Below are positions 6,704-14,771 of a stretch of 64,000 bases of DNA, piece by piece. Position 1 is the stretch's first letter, and the number at the start of each line of letters is the position of its first letter. The notes beneath the pieces are model-generated. The model saw only the letters and a list, made by a program, of their open reading frames with translations. It was not told the origin of the DNA and ran no database searches. The position numbers and the translations under genes were made by a program. The stretch comes from Anaeromassilibacillus sp. An172 (GTDB lineage Bacteria; Bacillota; Clostridia; Oscillospirales; Acutalibacteraceae), in contig NZ_NFKS01000009.1 of assembly GCF_002160515.1 (NCBI RefSeq), positions 34,652 through 98,651 on the forward strand, given 5' to 3'.

Positions 6704-7585
6704 ATGGAATTTATTTCATATTTGGTAAACGGCATAAGCCTTGGCAGTATTTATGCCCTTATTGCTTTGGGCTATACTATGGTTTACGGTATTGCTAAAA
6801 TGCTTAACTTTGCCCATGGCGACGTTATCATGATAGGCGGTTATGTTGTATTTACTTCTATGACTACTATGGGAATGCCCACATGGGTGTCAATCTTAAT
6901 CGGCATAGTTTTTTGTACTTTGCTCGGTGTTGTAATCGAAAAGGTTGCTTATAAGCCTTTGAGAAACGCAACTTCTTTGGCTGTTCTTATTACAGCTATC
7001 GGTATGAGCTATTTCCTCCAGAACCTGGCACTTATTGTGTTTGGAGCAGGCGGAAAGACATTTACCTCTGTAGTAAGCATGAAGCCTATTTCGTTGTTTG
7101 ACGGACAGGTTACAATCTCCGGCGAAACTATTGTTACAATTATAGTTTCCGTTATCCTTATGATTGTGCTTACACTTTTCGTAAACAGAACAAAGCCCGG
7201 AAGAGCTATGCTTGCTGTTTCTGAGGACAGAGGCGCTGCACAGCTTATGGGTGTAAACGTAAACAGAACTATTTCCCTTACTTTTGCTATTGGCTCAGGT
7301 TTGGCAGCTGTTGCAGGCGTGCTTATGTGTTCTTCATACACAACACTTACACCTTACATCGGTGCTATGCCTGGTATCAGAGCTTTCGTTGCTGCGGTAT
7401 TCGGCGGTATCGGAAGTATTCCTGGAGCTATGATAGGCGGTATTTTGATTGGTATCATCGAGAACCTTTCAAAAGCTTATATCAGTTCACAGCTTTCCGA
7501 CGCTATAGTGTTTGCTGTTCTTATTATCGTTTTGCTTGTTAAGCCTACAGGTCTTATGGGCAAAAAGATTGCAGAGAAAGTGTAG
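6704..7585 (+). CDS. livH: Branched-chain amino acid ABC transporter permease LivH
   Basis: A 293-residue, very hydrophobic permease with about eight membrane segments. It shows the LivH signatures NGISLGSIYALIALGYTMVYG at the N-terminus and an internal FAHGD. It forms the channel together with LivM. The start follows AAAGGAG. It is the first gene of the livH-livM-livG-livF block, with very short gaps. Confidence 0.92.
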   Translation: MEFISYLVNGISLGSIYALIALGYTMVYGIAKMLNFAHGDVIMIGGYVVFTSMTTMGMPTWVSILIGIVFCTLLGVVIEKVAYKPLRNATSLAVLITAIGMSYFLQNLALIVFGAGGKTFTSVVSMKPISLFDGQVTISGETIVTIIVSVILMIVLTLFVNRTKPGRAMLAVSEDRGAAQLMGVNVNRTISLTFAIGSGLAAVAGVLMCSSYTTLTPYIGAMPGIRAFVAAVFGGIGSIPGAMIGGILIGIIENLSKAYISSQLSDAIVFAVLIIVLLVKPTGLMGKKIAEKV

Positions 7586-7595
7586 GTGATTGGAT

Positions 7596-8702
7596 ATGAA
7601 AAAGAATGTTTCAAATCTCAATCCTCTTACAAAGAAAAATCTCATCACACTTTTGATGTGCGTTGTTATTTTTGCTATTGTTCAGATTTGGCAGGCTTCC
7701 GGAAGCATGGGAAGTCTTTATCAGGGACTTTTGGTTCCTATCTGCATTTATATTATTATGGCTGTTTCCCTTAACCTGGTTGTAGGTTATTTGGGAGAGC
7801 TGAGCCTGGGACATGCCGGATTTATGTGTGTCGGCGCATATGTATCAAGTATGTTCTCAATTATGACACAGAATACAATAGGCAATTCACTTCTGCGCTT
7901 TGCCATTGCAATCCTCATAGGAGGAATCTGTGCAGCTATTTTCGGAATTATCGTTGGTATTCCTGTTTTAAGACTTCGTGGTGACTATCTTGCCATTGTT
8001 ACTTTGGCTTTCGGCGAGATTATCAAAAATATAGTAAATGTTCTTTATGTGGGCGTTGACAACAACGGTGTACAGATTGCTATTGAAAATTCAGCTAATA
8101 TCAATTTGGACTATGCAAACGGCGGAAAGATGATTTTGAACGGCCCTCAGGGAATTACAGGAACTCCGAGAGATTCAACTTTTGTAATCGGATTTATCCT
8201 TGTTATGATAACTCTCATTGTTATCATGAACTTTGTAAACTCAAGAACAGGCCGTGCTATCACTGCTATCAGAGATAACAGAATTGCAGCAGCTTCCGTT
8301 GGTATAAATGTTACAAAGTACAAGCTCATCGCTTTTGCACTTGCAGCCTTCTTTGCAGGCGTTGCCGGAGCTTTGTATTCACACAACACAGCTTCACTTT
8401 CCGCAACAACAAAGAACTTCGGTTACATGATGTCAATCATGGTTCTTGTTTATGTTGTTCTCGGCGGTATGGCAAGCATCAGAGGTTCTGTAATAGCTAC
8501 AATTATCCTCTACGCTTTGCCTGAGGTATTAAGACAGTTCAACGACAATATCAACAATTACAGAATGCTCATATATGCTATTATCCTTATCGTTATGATG
8601 ATTATAAACAACAACGACACTATTAAGGATAAATTGAACATCTTTAAGAGCAAGTTTAAAAGAAAAAAAGTACCAAAAGAAACAAAGGGGGCTGAAGTCT
8701 GA
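7596..8702 (+). CDS. livM: Branched-chain amino acid ABC transporter permease LivM
   Basis: This integral membrane protein has the LivM hallmarks SLNLVVGYLGELSLGHAGF and RLRGDYLAIVTLAFGEI. I set the start at ATG 7596 rather than the TTG at 7590, because the GTAGGTGA ribosome-site sequence just upstream is better spaced for it. The C-terminus is a lysine-rich cytoplasmic tail. Its stop overlaps the livG ATG by one base (TGATG), so the two are translationally coupled. Confidence 0.92.
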   Translation: MKKNVSNLNPLTKKNLITLLMCVVIFAIVQIWQASGSMGSLYQGLLVPICIYIIMAVSLNLVVGYLGELSLGHAGFMCVGAYVSSMFSIMTQNTIGNSLLRFAIAILIGGICAAIFGIIVGIPVLRLRGDYLAIVTLAFGEIIKNIVNVLYVGVDNNGVQIAIENSANINLDYANGGKMILNGPQGITGTPRDSTFVIGFILVMITLIVIMNFVNSRTGRAITAIRDNRIAAASVGINVTKYKLIAFALAAFFAGVAGALYSHNTASLSATTKNFGYMMSIMVLVYVVLGGMASIRGSVIATIILYALPEVLRQFNDNINNYRMLIYAIILIVMMIINNNDTIKDKLNIFKSKFKRKKVPKETKGAEV

Positions 8703-9460
8703 TGGCATTGCTTGAAGTAAAAAATCTCGGAATTTCTTTCGGCGGTTTGAGAGCTGTTGACGGACTTAATCTTCGTATTGAGAAGGGTACCCTGTATGGT
8801 CTTATCGGCCCTAACGGTGCAGGAAAAACCACTGTGTTTAACCTGCTCACAGGCGTTTACAAGCCTACTATCGGTACTTTTGCCCTTGACGGAGAGGTTC
8901 TCAACGGAAAATCACAGGCTCAGATTAACCACAAGGGTATCGCCAGAACATTCCAGAATATCAGATTGTTTTCAAAAATGTCTGTGCTGGACAACGTAAA
9001 GGTTGGACTTCACAACAATAATAAATATTCTTCCTTTGCAGGAGTTTTCAGACTGCCTTCCTACTTTAAACAGGAAAAGGCTATGAACAAGGAAGCTATG
9101 GATATTTTAAAGGTTTTTGACCTTGACAAAGAGGCTTCCGTAACCGCTGAAAATCTTCCTTACGGAAAGCAGAGAAAGCTTGAAATTGCCCGTGCGCTGG
9201 CTACTCATCCTAAGCTTTTGCTTTTGGACGAGCCTGCGGCAGGTATGAACCCAAATGAAACAGAAGAGCTTATGAAAACAATTCGTTTTGTCCGTGATGA
9301 ATTCGACATGACTATTTTGCTTATCGAGCACGACATGCGTCTTGTAAGCGGTATCTGTGAACAGCTCACCGTTTTGAATTTCGGTATGGAGCTTGCAAAG
9401 GGTGAAACCTCCGAGGTTTTGAACAATCCGGAAGTTATCACCGCATATCTTGGAGAATAA
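8702..9460 (+). CDS. livG: Branched-chain amino acid ABC transporter ATPase LivG
   Basis: A 252-residue ABC ATPase. Walker A GPNGAGKT lies at residues ~36-43. The signature is the LivG variant LPYGKQRKLEIARAL rather than LSGGQ, and Walker B is LLLLDEPAAG with H-loop IEHDM. It pairs with LivF to power uptake. The start overlaps the livM stop. Confidence 0.93.
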   Translation: MALLEVKNLGISFGGLRAVDGLNLRIEKGTLYGLIGPNGAGKTTVFNLLTGVYKPTIGTFALDGEVLNGKSQAQINHKGIARTFQNIRLFSKMSVLDNVKVGLHNNNKYSSFAGVFRLPSYFKQEKAMNKEAMDILKVFDLDKEASVTAENLPYGKQRKLEIARALATHPKLLLLDEPAAGMNPNETEELMKTIRFVRDEFDMTILLIEHDMRLVSGICEQLTVLNFGMELAKGETSEVLNNPEVITAYLGE

Positions 9461-9472
9461 GGAGGTATTTTT

Positions 9473-10183
9473 ATGGCGATGCTTGAGGTATCAAATCTTA
9501 AAGTAAACTACGGAATGATTCAGGCTATTAAAGGTATCTCTTTCAAGGTTGAAGAGGGAGAAATTATCGCTCTTATCGGCGCCAACGGCGCAGGAAAGAC
9601 AACCACTCTCCACACTGTTTCAGGCCTTTTAAAGGCAAGAGAGGGAAGCATTCTCTTTAACGGCAAGGAGCTTACAAAAACTCAGCCTCATAAAATTGTT
9701 GAGATGGGTATGGCTCATGTTCCGGAAGGAAGAAGAATTTTCCAGCAGCTTACTGTTTATGAAAATCTTATTTTGGGCGCTTACACACGTTCAGATAAAA
9801 AAGAAATTGCAGAAAATCTTGAAATGATTTACAAGCGTTTTCCACGTCTTGAGGAAAGAAAAAAGCAGATTGCGGGAACTCTCAGCGGCGGCGAACAGCA
9901 GATGCTGGCAATGGGCAGAGCTTTGATGAGCAATCCTAAAATCGTTTTGATGGACGAGCCTTCAATGGGTCTTTCACCTTTGCTTGTTTCTGAAATTTTT
10001 GATATTATTCAGTCAATAAATAAAAGCGGCACCACAGTTCTTTTGGTTGAGCAGAACGCTAAAAAGGCTCTTTCAATAGCAAACAGAGCTTACGTTCTCG
10101 AAACAGGAAAAATTGTTTTGGAGGGCGACGCCAAGGAACTTATGAACAACGACCAGATTAAGAAAGCATATCTGGGAGAGTAA
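9473..10183 (+). CDS. livF: Branched-chain amino acid ABC transporter ATPase LivF
   Basis: A 236-residue ABC ATPase with Walker A GANGAGKT, canonical signature LSGGEQQMLAMGRAL and Walker B IVLMDEPSMG, followed by the LivF-typical LVEQNA. An AAGGAGG ribosome site lies in the 12-bp gap after livG. Confidence 0.93.
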   Translation: MAMLEVSNLKVNYGMIQAIKGISFKVEEGEIIALIGANGAGKTTTLHTVSGLLKAREGSILFNGKELTKTQPHKIVEMGMAHVPEGRRIFQQLTVYENLILGAYTRSDKKEIAENLEMIYKRFPRLEERKKQIAGTLSGGEQQMLAMGRALMSNPKIVLMDEPSMGLSPLLVSEIFDIIQSINKSGTTVLLVEQNAKKALSIANRAYVLETGKIVLEGDAKELMNNDQIKKAYLGE

Positions 10184-10200
10184 GAACAGGGGTGGATTTT

Positions 10201-10821
10201 ATGAGCGACAAAAAAACTGTAATAGCCATCAACAGAGGCTTCGGCAGCGGCGGACGTATAATAGGCGGTATGCTTTCCGAGCGTCTGGGAGTTCATTTTT
10301 ACGACAAGGAGCTTATCTACCTTGCATCTGAGGAAAGCGGAATAAATGCGGCTCTTTTCGGTCAGGCAGATGAAAATTTGAGAAAATCTTTCTTTAAGAA
10401 GAATTTTGTCTATGACCACAAAATCCTTCCTCCTGACAGCAGCGACTTTACTTCCGACGACAATCTTTTCAATTATCAGGCAAAGATAATCAGAGACTTA
10501 GCCGAGGAGAGCAGCTGCGTTATCGTAGGCAGATGTGCAGACTTCATTCTAAAAGACATGCCAAACGTAATAAGCGTATTTGTATATGCTTCTCAGGACG
10601 CATGTGTTAAAAATGTCTGCGAGCTTTACGGTGTTGACGAGAAAGAGGCTCTGAAAATTATCACAAAAACCGACAAAAGACGTGCCGATTACCACAGATA
10701 TTATGCCGGCACAGAGTGGGACAACGCAAGAAACTATGACTTATCCCTTGATTCCAGCAAGCTTGGTTTTGAAAAGTGCGTTGACATAATCGAAGACTAC
10801 ATAAAAATCTTCAACCGTTGA
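10201..10821 (+). CDS. Cytidylate kinase-like family protein
   Basis: This 206-residue protein resembles the 'cytidylate kinase-like' P-loop group: an N-terminal nucleotide-binding loop NRGFGSGGRIIGG, a central VGRCADFIL and a C-terminal LSLDSSKLG. True Cmk is shorter on motif changes and is usually next to rpsA or ispH, so nucleotide specificity is uncertain. Start ATG 10201 follows AGGGGTGG. It lies 17 bp after livF and is probably part of that operon; why a kinase-like protein is coupled to amino acid uptake is unknown. Its TGA stop is the beginning of repeat array 2. Confidence 0.75.
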   Translation: MSDKKTVIAINRGFGSGGRIIGGMLSERLGVHFYDKELIYLASEESGINAALFGQADENLRKSFFKKNFVYDHKILPPDSSDFTSDDNLFNYQAKIIRDLAEESSCVIVGRCADFILKDMPNVISVFVYASQDACVKNVCELYGVDEKEALKIITKTDKRRADYHRYYAGTEWDNARNYDLSLDSSKLGFEKCVDIIEDYIKIFNR

Positions 10822-10830
10822 TTTTTATAT

Positions 10831-11190
10831 CCGCCTTGCAAAGGTTATTTTAGGAAATAAACGTCGTTTCAAGGCGGGCGAGACTTTTTTATCTCCGCCT
10901 TGCAAAACTCTTATTTAGAAATGAAGCTCATTACAAGGCGGGCGAGACCTTCTTTTTAGAAATAACAATGGCTCTGTTGCAGTTAAGTTTGCGGCAGAGT
11001 CTTTTTTTTCCGCCTTGCATAGGTTGTTTTGGAAAATAAAGTTGATTACAAGGCGGGCGAAACCTTTTATTTTATCTCCGCCTTGAAAAACTCTTATTTA
11101 GAAGTGAAGCTCATTACAAGGCGGGCGAGACGTTTTCTATTAGAAATGACAATGGTTTTGATGCAATTGGGTCTGCGGCAGAATTTTTGT
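10831..11190 (+). repeat. Repeat array 2: four CCGCCTTG/CAAGGCGG hairpins in a ~180-bp duplication
   Basis: Four hairpin units begin at 10831, 10895, 11010 and 11078. Each has arms CCGCCTTG and CAAGGCGG about 30 bp apart, and a GGGCGAGAC or GGGCGAAAC box on the 3' arm. Units 1 and 3 resemble each other, as do units 2 and 4, so a segment of about 180 bp (two hairpins plus a terminator-like stem) has been duplicated. The sequence leading in, TTGATTTTTATATCCG at 10818-10833, is identical to the lead-in of array 1 on the minus strand. The short ORF inside it is repeat-derived. Confidence 0.9.
10969..11009 (+). terminator. Terminator inside repeat array 2
   Basis: GGCTCTGTTGC pairs with GCGGCAGAGTC, followed by T8 (11002-11009). 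The corresponding stem in the second copy (about 11150-11190) is partly decayed. It probably ends the liv/kinase transcript. Confidence 0.7.
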
Positions 11191-11256
11191 TGTTTTTGTG
11201 GAGTGATTTGTGATTGAAATTTGGCAGGTGGAGGACAGAGTGTTCAAAGATAATTC

Positions 11257-11284
11257 ACAATATAAAGGTGATTATCATAGTATG
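11257..11284 (+). promoter_or_regulatory. Candidate sigma-K promoter of dpaAB
   Basis: AC at 11257-11258, 17-bp spacer, then CATAGTATG at 11276-11284. This fits the late mother-cell sigma-K pattern (AC, 16-17 bp, CATANNNTA) except for the last base. It lies 42 bp before the dipicolinate synthase start, where sigma-K control is known in Bacillus. Confidence 0.45.
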
Positions 11285-11325
11285 TTTTGTAATCAAAATA
11301 GTTTTTTGAAAGACGGTGAAGCTTT

Positions 11326-12201
11326 ATGAATATAGATAGTAAGCCATCAATCGGAATTTTAGGCGGAGATAAAAGACTGGTATACACCGGAAAGTATCTT
11401 GAAAAAGAGGGATACAAGGTTTTGGCTTCGGGGTTTGAAAAATATCCCGAGCAGCTCAGTTTTTTTCTCAGCGATTTTCAAAAAAACATTGAGGAAAGTG
11501 AAATTGTTCTGTTTCCTGTTCCTCCTATAAAAGAGGGAAATCTCAACTGCGTTTACAGCGAAAAAACCGTTGATTTCGGGAAAGATATTCTGCCTTTTCT
11601 GAAAGGAAAGAAAGTTTTTACCCCTATGAAAGAAAAGCTTCTTGCTTTGTATCCGAAGCTTTCGGAGTGCAGTCTTTTTGATTACGGCGAAAGAGAGGAT
11701 TTTGCCGTGAGAAACGCCATGCCTACCGCCGAGGGCGCACTTTATGTGGCTATGGGCAATACGGAGAAAACCATTTGTTCCAGCAGATGTCTTGTGTGCG
11801 GCTGCGGAAGAATAGGCAGGGTGCTGGCGCCTATGCTGAAAAGGCTTTGGGCTTCGGTTTGGGTAAGCGCAAGAAAGCCGGAGGATATAGGCTGGATTGA
11901 AGCAAACGGCATGAATTCCCTTAGAACCGACGGTTTGGAGATTTGCCAGCTTGATTTTGATATAATTTTCAATACCGTTCCTCATATGGTCTTTGACAGA
12001 AAACTGCTTTCCCGTCTTAACAAAGAAACTTTGATTATAGATTTGGCGTCTGTTCCCGGAGGCGTGGATTTTCAAGCCGCAGAGGAACTGGGAATAAAAA
12101 CTATACATGCCCTGTCCCTGCCGGGAAAAATGTCGCCTGATACAGCCGGAAAAATAATTAAAGATACTGTTGTAAATATGCTCAGGGAGGCTGAAATGTG
12201 A
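11326..12201 (+). CDS. dpaA: Dipicolinate synthase subunit A (SpoVFA)
   Basis: A 291-residue protein with an N-terminal substrate domain and a Rossmann domain whose dinucleotide loop reads CGCGRIGR (residues ~162-169). It has the family ending SLPGKMSPDTAG. With DpaB it converts the dihydrodipicolinate-pathway intermediate to dipicolinic acid in the mother cell, which is stored as the Ca chelate in the spore core. The start is ATG 11326 behind GACGGTGA. Its 3' end overlaps dpaB by 4 bp. No asd/dapG/dapA genes follow, unlike the Bacillus operon. Confidence 0.9.
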   Translation: MNIDSKPSIGILGGDKRLVYTGKYLEKEGYKVLASGFEKYPEQLSFFLSDFQKNIEESEIVLFPVPPIKEGNLNCVYSEKTVDFGKDILPFLKGKKVFTPMKEKLLALYPKLSECSLFDYGEREDFAVRNAMPTAEGALYVAMGNTEKTICSSRCLVCGCGRIGRVLAPMLKRLWASVWVSARKPEDIGWIEANGMNSLRTDGLEICQLDFDIIFNTVPHMVFDRKLLSRLNKETLIIDLASVPGGVDFQAAEELGIKTIHALSLPGKMSPDTAGKIIKDTVVNMLREAEM

Positions 12202-12776
12202 AAAAGGCCACTGTCGGCTTTGCCTTTTGCGGGTCTTACTGCACTTTTTCAAAGGTTTTAAAACAGTTTGAGCTTTTGTCGGAGCTGGGGTACGACCTTA
12301 TTCCCATTATGTCGGAAAACGCATACTCCACCGACACAAGATTCGGAAAGGCAAAAGACTTTGCAGATAAAATAGAGGGTATTTCGGGAAAGAAAATTAT
12401 TTCCACAATAAGCGGAGCAGAGCCTATCGGCCCTAAAAAAATGTGTGATATTTTGGTTGTTGCACCATGTACGGGCAACACCTTGGCGAAGCTTTCCAAC
12501 GGGATTACCGACACCAGCGTTACTATGGCGGTTAAATCTCATTTGAGAATTCAAAGACCTGTTTTGCTTGCGCCTGCAACAAACGACGCTTTGGGAAGCT
12601 CTGCTCAGAATATCGGCAGGTTATTCAATGTGAAAAACATCTACTTTGTGCCAATGGCTCAGGATGACTGTGTGAACAAACCAAATTCACTTGTGGCTGA
12701 TTTTAATCTTCTGACGGAAGCTTTGGAAGAAGCTTTGAACCGCCGACAAATACAACCTCTTTTTAAAGTCTGCTGA
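12198..12776 (+). CDS. dpaB: Dipicolinate synthase subunit B, flavoprotein (SpoVFB)
   Basis: A 192-residue flavoprotein of the PPC-decarboxylase fold, with N-terminal VGFAFCGSYCTF, central ISGAEPIGP and VVAPCTGNT, then LAPATNDALG. The start is a GTG inside ATGTGA that overlaps the dpaA stop, which implies coupled translation. It is the obligate partner of DpaA in spore dipicolinate synthesis. Confidence 0.9.
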   Translation: MKKATVGFAFCGSYCTFSKVLKQFELLSELGYDLIPIMSENAYSTDTRFGKAKDFADKIEGISGKKIISTISGAEPIGPKKMCDILVVAPCTGNTLAKLSNGITDTSVTMAVKSHLRIQRPVLLAPATNDALGSSAQNIGRLFNVKNIYFVPMAQDDCVNKPNSLVADFNLLTEALEEALNRRQIQPLFKVC

Positions 12777-12920
12777 ATTTTTTATCTTTATTTCATGGAC
12801 AGATTTGTATTCTAACAGGGAACTGCTTGTGTGGTTCTCTGTTTTAGCTTTTTATGTTACTTTTTAAGAACAATGACTGTGATATACTGTGGTATAATAA
12901 ATAAAACGGGGGTGTTAAAA

Positions 12921-13613
12921 ATGATTTATGCGGTTTCTGATATTCACGGATGCTATGATAAGTTTTTGGGTTTGCTGGATTTGATTAAGTTTTCCGATGA
13001 TGACACAATGTACATTCTCGGTGATATGGTGGACAGGGGAAAGGACGGAATAAAGCTGCTCTTTGACCTTATGGACAGAAAAAATATAGTAGCTTTAAGG
13101 GGAAACCACGACCACACGGCTTTTCTTATGCTGAAACACCTGGGAATGTCCGTTGACTCCTACGACACAGAGAGCCTTTTGGAAATCTACAGAATGTGGA
13201 TTTCAGATGGCGGACATACCACCTACAAAGCCTTTAAAAAGCTTAACAAACAGGACAGAAGAAAGATAATAAATTATCTTGCGACTTTGCCTTATTACAG
13301 GGAAATTACCGTAAACGGAAAAAACTTTTTTCTTTCTCACACCATTCCTGAAAAAGAAAAAATGGACAGCTTTGATGACTGCCGAATGAGTGATTTTCTC
13401 ATGGGTGAGGTGGATTACGAAAAGGTCTATGACAAGGACAGATTTTTTGTGACGGGACACACGCCCACAGGATTTATTGACGAGAGTTATACGGGGAAAA
13501 TATGGCAGAAAAACAACCACATCGCCATAGACTGCGGTGCGGTTTTCGGAAATCCCCTTGGCTGTATCTGTCTTGATACATTGGAAGAATTTTATTACGA
13601 TACAAAAGAATGA
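12921..13613 (+). CDS. Calcineurin-like metallophosphoesterase (PrpE/ApaH-type)
   Basis: From ATG 12921 the protein has 230 residues. The metal-binding motifs are in order: DIHGC near the N-terminus, GDMVDRG, RGNHD, then two histidines in LSHT and TGHTP. Such proteins act as serine/threonine phosphatases or Np4N hydrolases. The frame is open to 12831, but the ribosome site ACGGGGGTG and a TATAAT -10 at 12893-12898 show that translation starts at 12921. It is convergent with the hydrogenase module and shares its terminator. Confidence 0.85.
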   Translation: MIYAVSDIHGCYDKFLGLLDLIKFSDDDTMYILGDMVDRGKDGIKLLFDLMDRKNIVALRGNHDHTAFLMLKHLGMSVDSYDTESLLEIYRMWISDGGHTTYKAFKKLNKQDRRKIINYLATLPYYREITVNGKNFFLSHTIPEKEKMDSFDDCRMSDFLMGEVDYEKVYDKDRFFVTGHTPTGFIDESYTGKIWQKNNHIAIDCGAVFGNPLGCICLDTLEEFYYDTKE

Positions 13614-13632
13614 AATAAATAAAATAGAAAGG

Positions 13633-13674
13633 GAAAACGCCTTGCAAGAAATAAAAATCTTACAGGGCGTTTTC
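13633..13674. terminator. Bidirectional terminator between the phosphoesterase and the PHP gene
   Basis: GAAAACGCC (13633-13641) pairs with GGCGTTTTC (13666-13674), with inner CAAGA/TCTT pairing. A-rich and T-rich flanks serve both strands. Confidence 0.8.
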
Positions 13675-13675
13675 G

Positions 13676-14395
13676 CTATTTTAAGGGGTCTTCGAGAAAG
13701 TTCATCACGTTTTCAGCCGTAAGTTCATCAATCTCAATATACGGGCCCGCATCCCGCATGTTTTCGAGATAATGAGCGTCGCTGTCCCTTATTATGTACA
13801 TGTTTTTTAATATGGGGTGAGAGGCTGTAAGCTTTTCAATATCACCGCTCTGTGAAACCTCGGCGACGGAAAAGTTACATTCCGGCGGTATCTCACCCAA
13901 AACGGAAAGAACAGAACAGCTGTCACGGTTGATGTGGGCGGGAAAAGCAGTTCCACCGTATTCGCTGCACAGCTTTTTTATATCCATAATACTTATATCG
14001 GTGGCTAAAATCAGAAGTTCTTCTATTTCTCCGATTTTTTCATCCTGGGCATTTAAAATAAGCTGTTCTCCGTATATTTCTTTTTTGTTTTTGATTTTCA
14101 TTCTGTGCTGTGAAACAAAGCTTTCAAATTTCAAGGCTTTTTCAGCGGTAGGGAAAAGGCATACCACATGAATTTCCTCGGAGGTGGTAAGCTCCATTCC
14201 GCTTAAAACACAGATTCCGTTGGCTTTTCCCAGCTCCTCAACTGCCGGACAGTTTTGGCAGGTGTTGTGGTCGGTTAAAGCTATAAGATTTAATCCCAAA
14301 AGGGTGGACATGCCTACAATATTATTTGGCGTCATGTCCGGATCTCCGCAGGGAGAAAGGCAGGAATGCATATGAAGGTCATAAAAGGCTTTCAT
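13676..14395 (-). CDS. PHP-domain protein of the sensory hydrogenase operon
   Basis: A 239-residue PHP domain with YDLHMHSCLSPCGD at the N-terminus, ALTDHNT near residue 40, HINRDS in the middle and DSDAHYLEN near the end. Together these would form the trinuclear metal site of the PHP phosphoesterases. It is the last gene of a five-gene minus-strand operon and starts 2 bp after the upstream DRTGG gene. In Clostridia this PHP type regularly accompanies [FeFe]-hydrogenase regulatory genes; its substrate is not known. It is not the polymerase or HisJ-type PHP. Confidence 0.82.
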   Translation of the reverse strand: MKAFYDLHMHSCLSPCGDPDMTPNNIVGMSTLLGLNLIALTDHNTCQNCPAVEELGKANGICVLSGMELTTSEEIHVVCLFPTAEKALKFESFVSQHRMKIKNKKEIYGEQLILNAQDEKIGEIEELLILATDISIMDIKKLCSEYGGTAFPAHINRDSCSVLSVLGEIPPECNFSVAEVSQSGDIEKLTASHPILKNMYIIRDSDAHYLENMRDAGPYIEIDELTAENVMNFLEDPLK

Positions 14396-14397
14396 TT

Positions 14398-14739
14398 TTA
14401 AGCTTCTTCCTCAAAAAGTTTGTAAATCTTTATGGCAGTCTGATAGCTGTTCTCCTCTGTTTTCAGTATAGCCACATCCTGCATAACAGCTCTTGCCTTG
14501 GCGTTGGCGTCAAGGGCTGCATTTTCAGTTAAAACAATACATGACACGTCGGCAAGTGTTGCCACTGCTATGGTGTTTATATTTCCCATAACTGTAAGCC
14601 ATACATTGTCCATTTCAGCTCTGCCCATAACCCAGCTTAATAAATCGCCTATATAACAGCCGTCAACCTCTCTGTCAAGGCTGTTTTTTCCTGTTATAAT
14701 CTCTGCTCCCAATTTTTCGGCAAGTTCTTTTACTGTCAT
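14398..14739 (-). CDS. DRTGG-domain protein (second copy)
   Basis: A 113-residue protein consisting of a single DRTGG-like domain: MTVKELAEKLGAEIITG, then DREVDGCYIGDLLSWVMGRA. DRTGG domains occur beside CBS domains and P-loop enzymes and are thought to bind ligands or nucleotides. It lies between the hydrogenase-like gene (32 bp) and the PHP gene (2 bp). It is paralogous to the 115-residue protein at 16495-16842. Confidence 0.8.
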   Translation of the reverse strand: MTVKELAEKLGAEIITGKNSLDREVDGCYIGDLLSWVMGRAEMDNVWLTVMGNINTIAVATLADVSCIVLTENAALDANAKARAVMQDVAILKTEENSYQTAIKIYKLFEEEA

Positions 14740-14771
14740 ATTTTTTCCTTCTCTCTCTTTTTTATTGCGGA

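Noticed and set aside
11029..11217. 62-codon frame in repeat array 2
   Set aside because: It runs through two hairpins and has no start signal; it is a repeat artefact.
11359..12252. 297-codon open frame antisense to dpaA/dpaB
   Set aside because: It is the mirror of a clear DpaA coding region, has no ribosome site or recognisable domain, and its composition is that of a complementary-strand shadow.
13633..13674. Additional copy of the CCGCCTTG repeat family
   Set aside because: It contains CGCCTTGCAA but lacks the lead-in and the CGAGAC box, and its stem extends through GAAAACGCC/GGCGTTTTC; it is better explained as a bidirectional terminator.
13676..14395. Missing histidinol phosphatase HisJ
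   Set aside because: It is a PHP protein, but it is shorter than HisJ, lies in the hydrogenase-sensor operon 21 kb from the his genes and matches the hydrogenase-associated PHP type.
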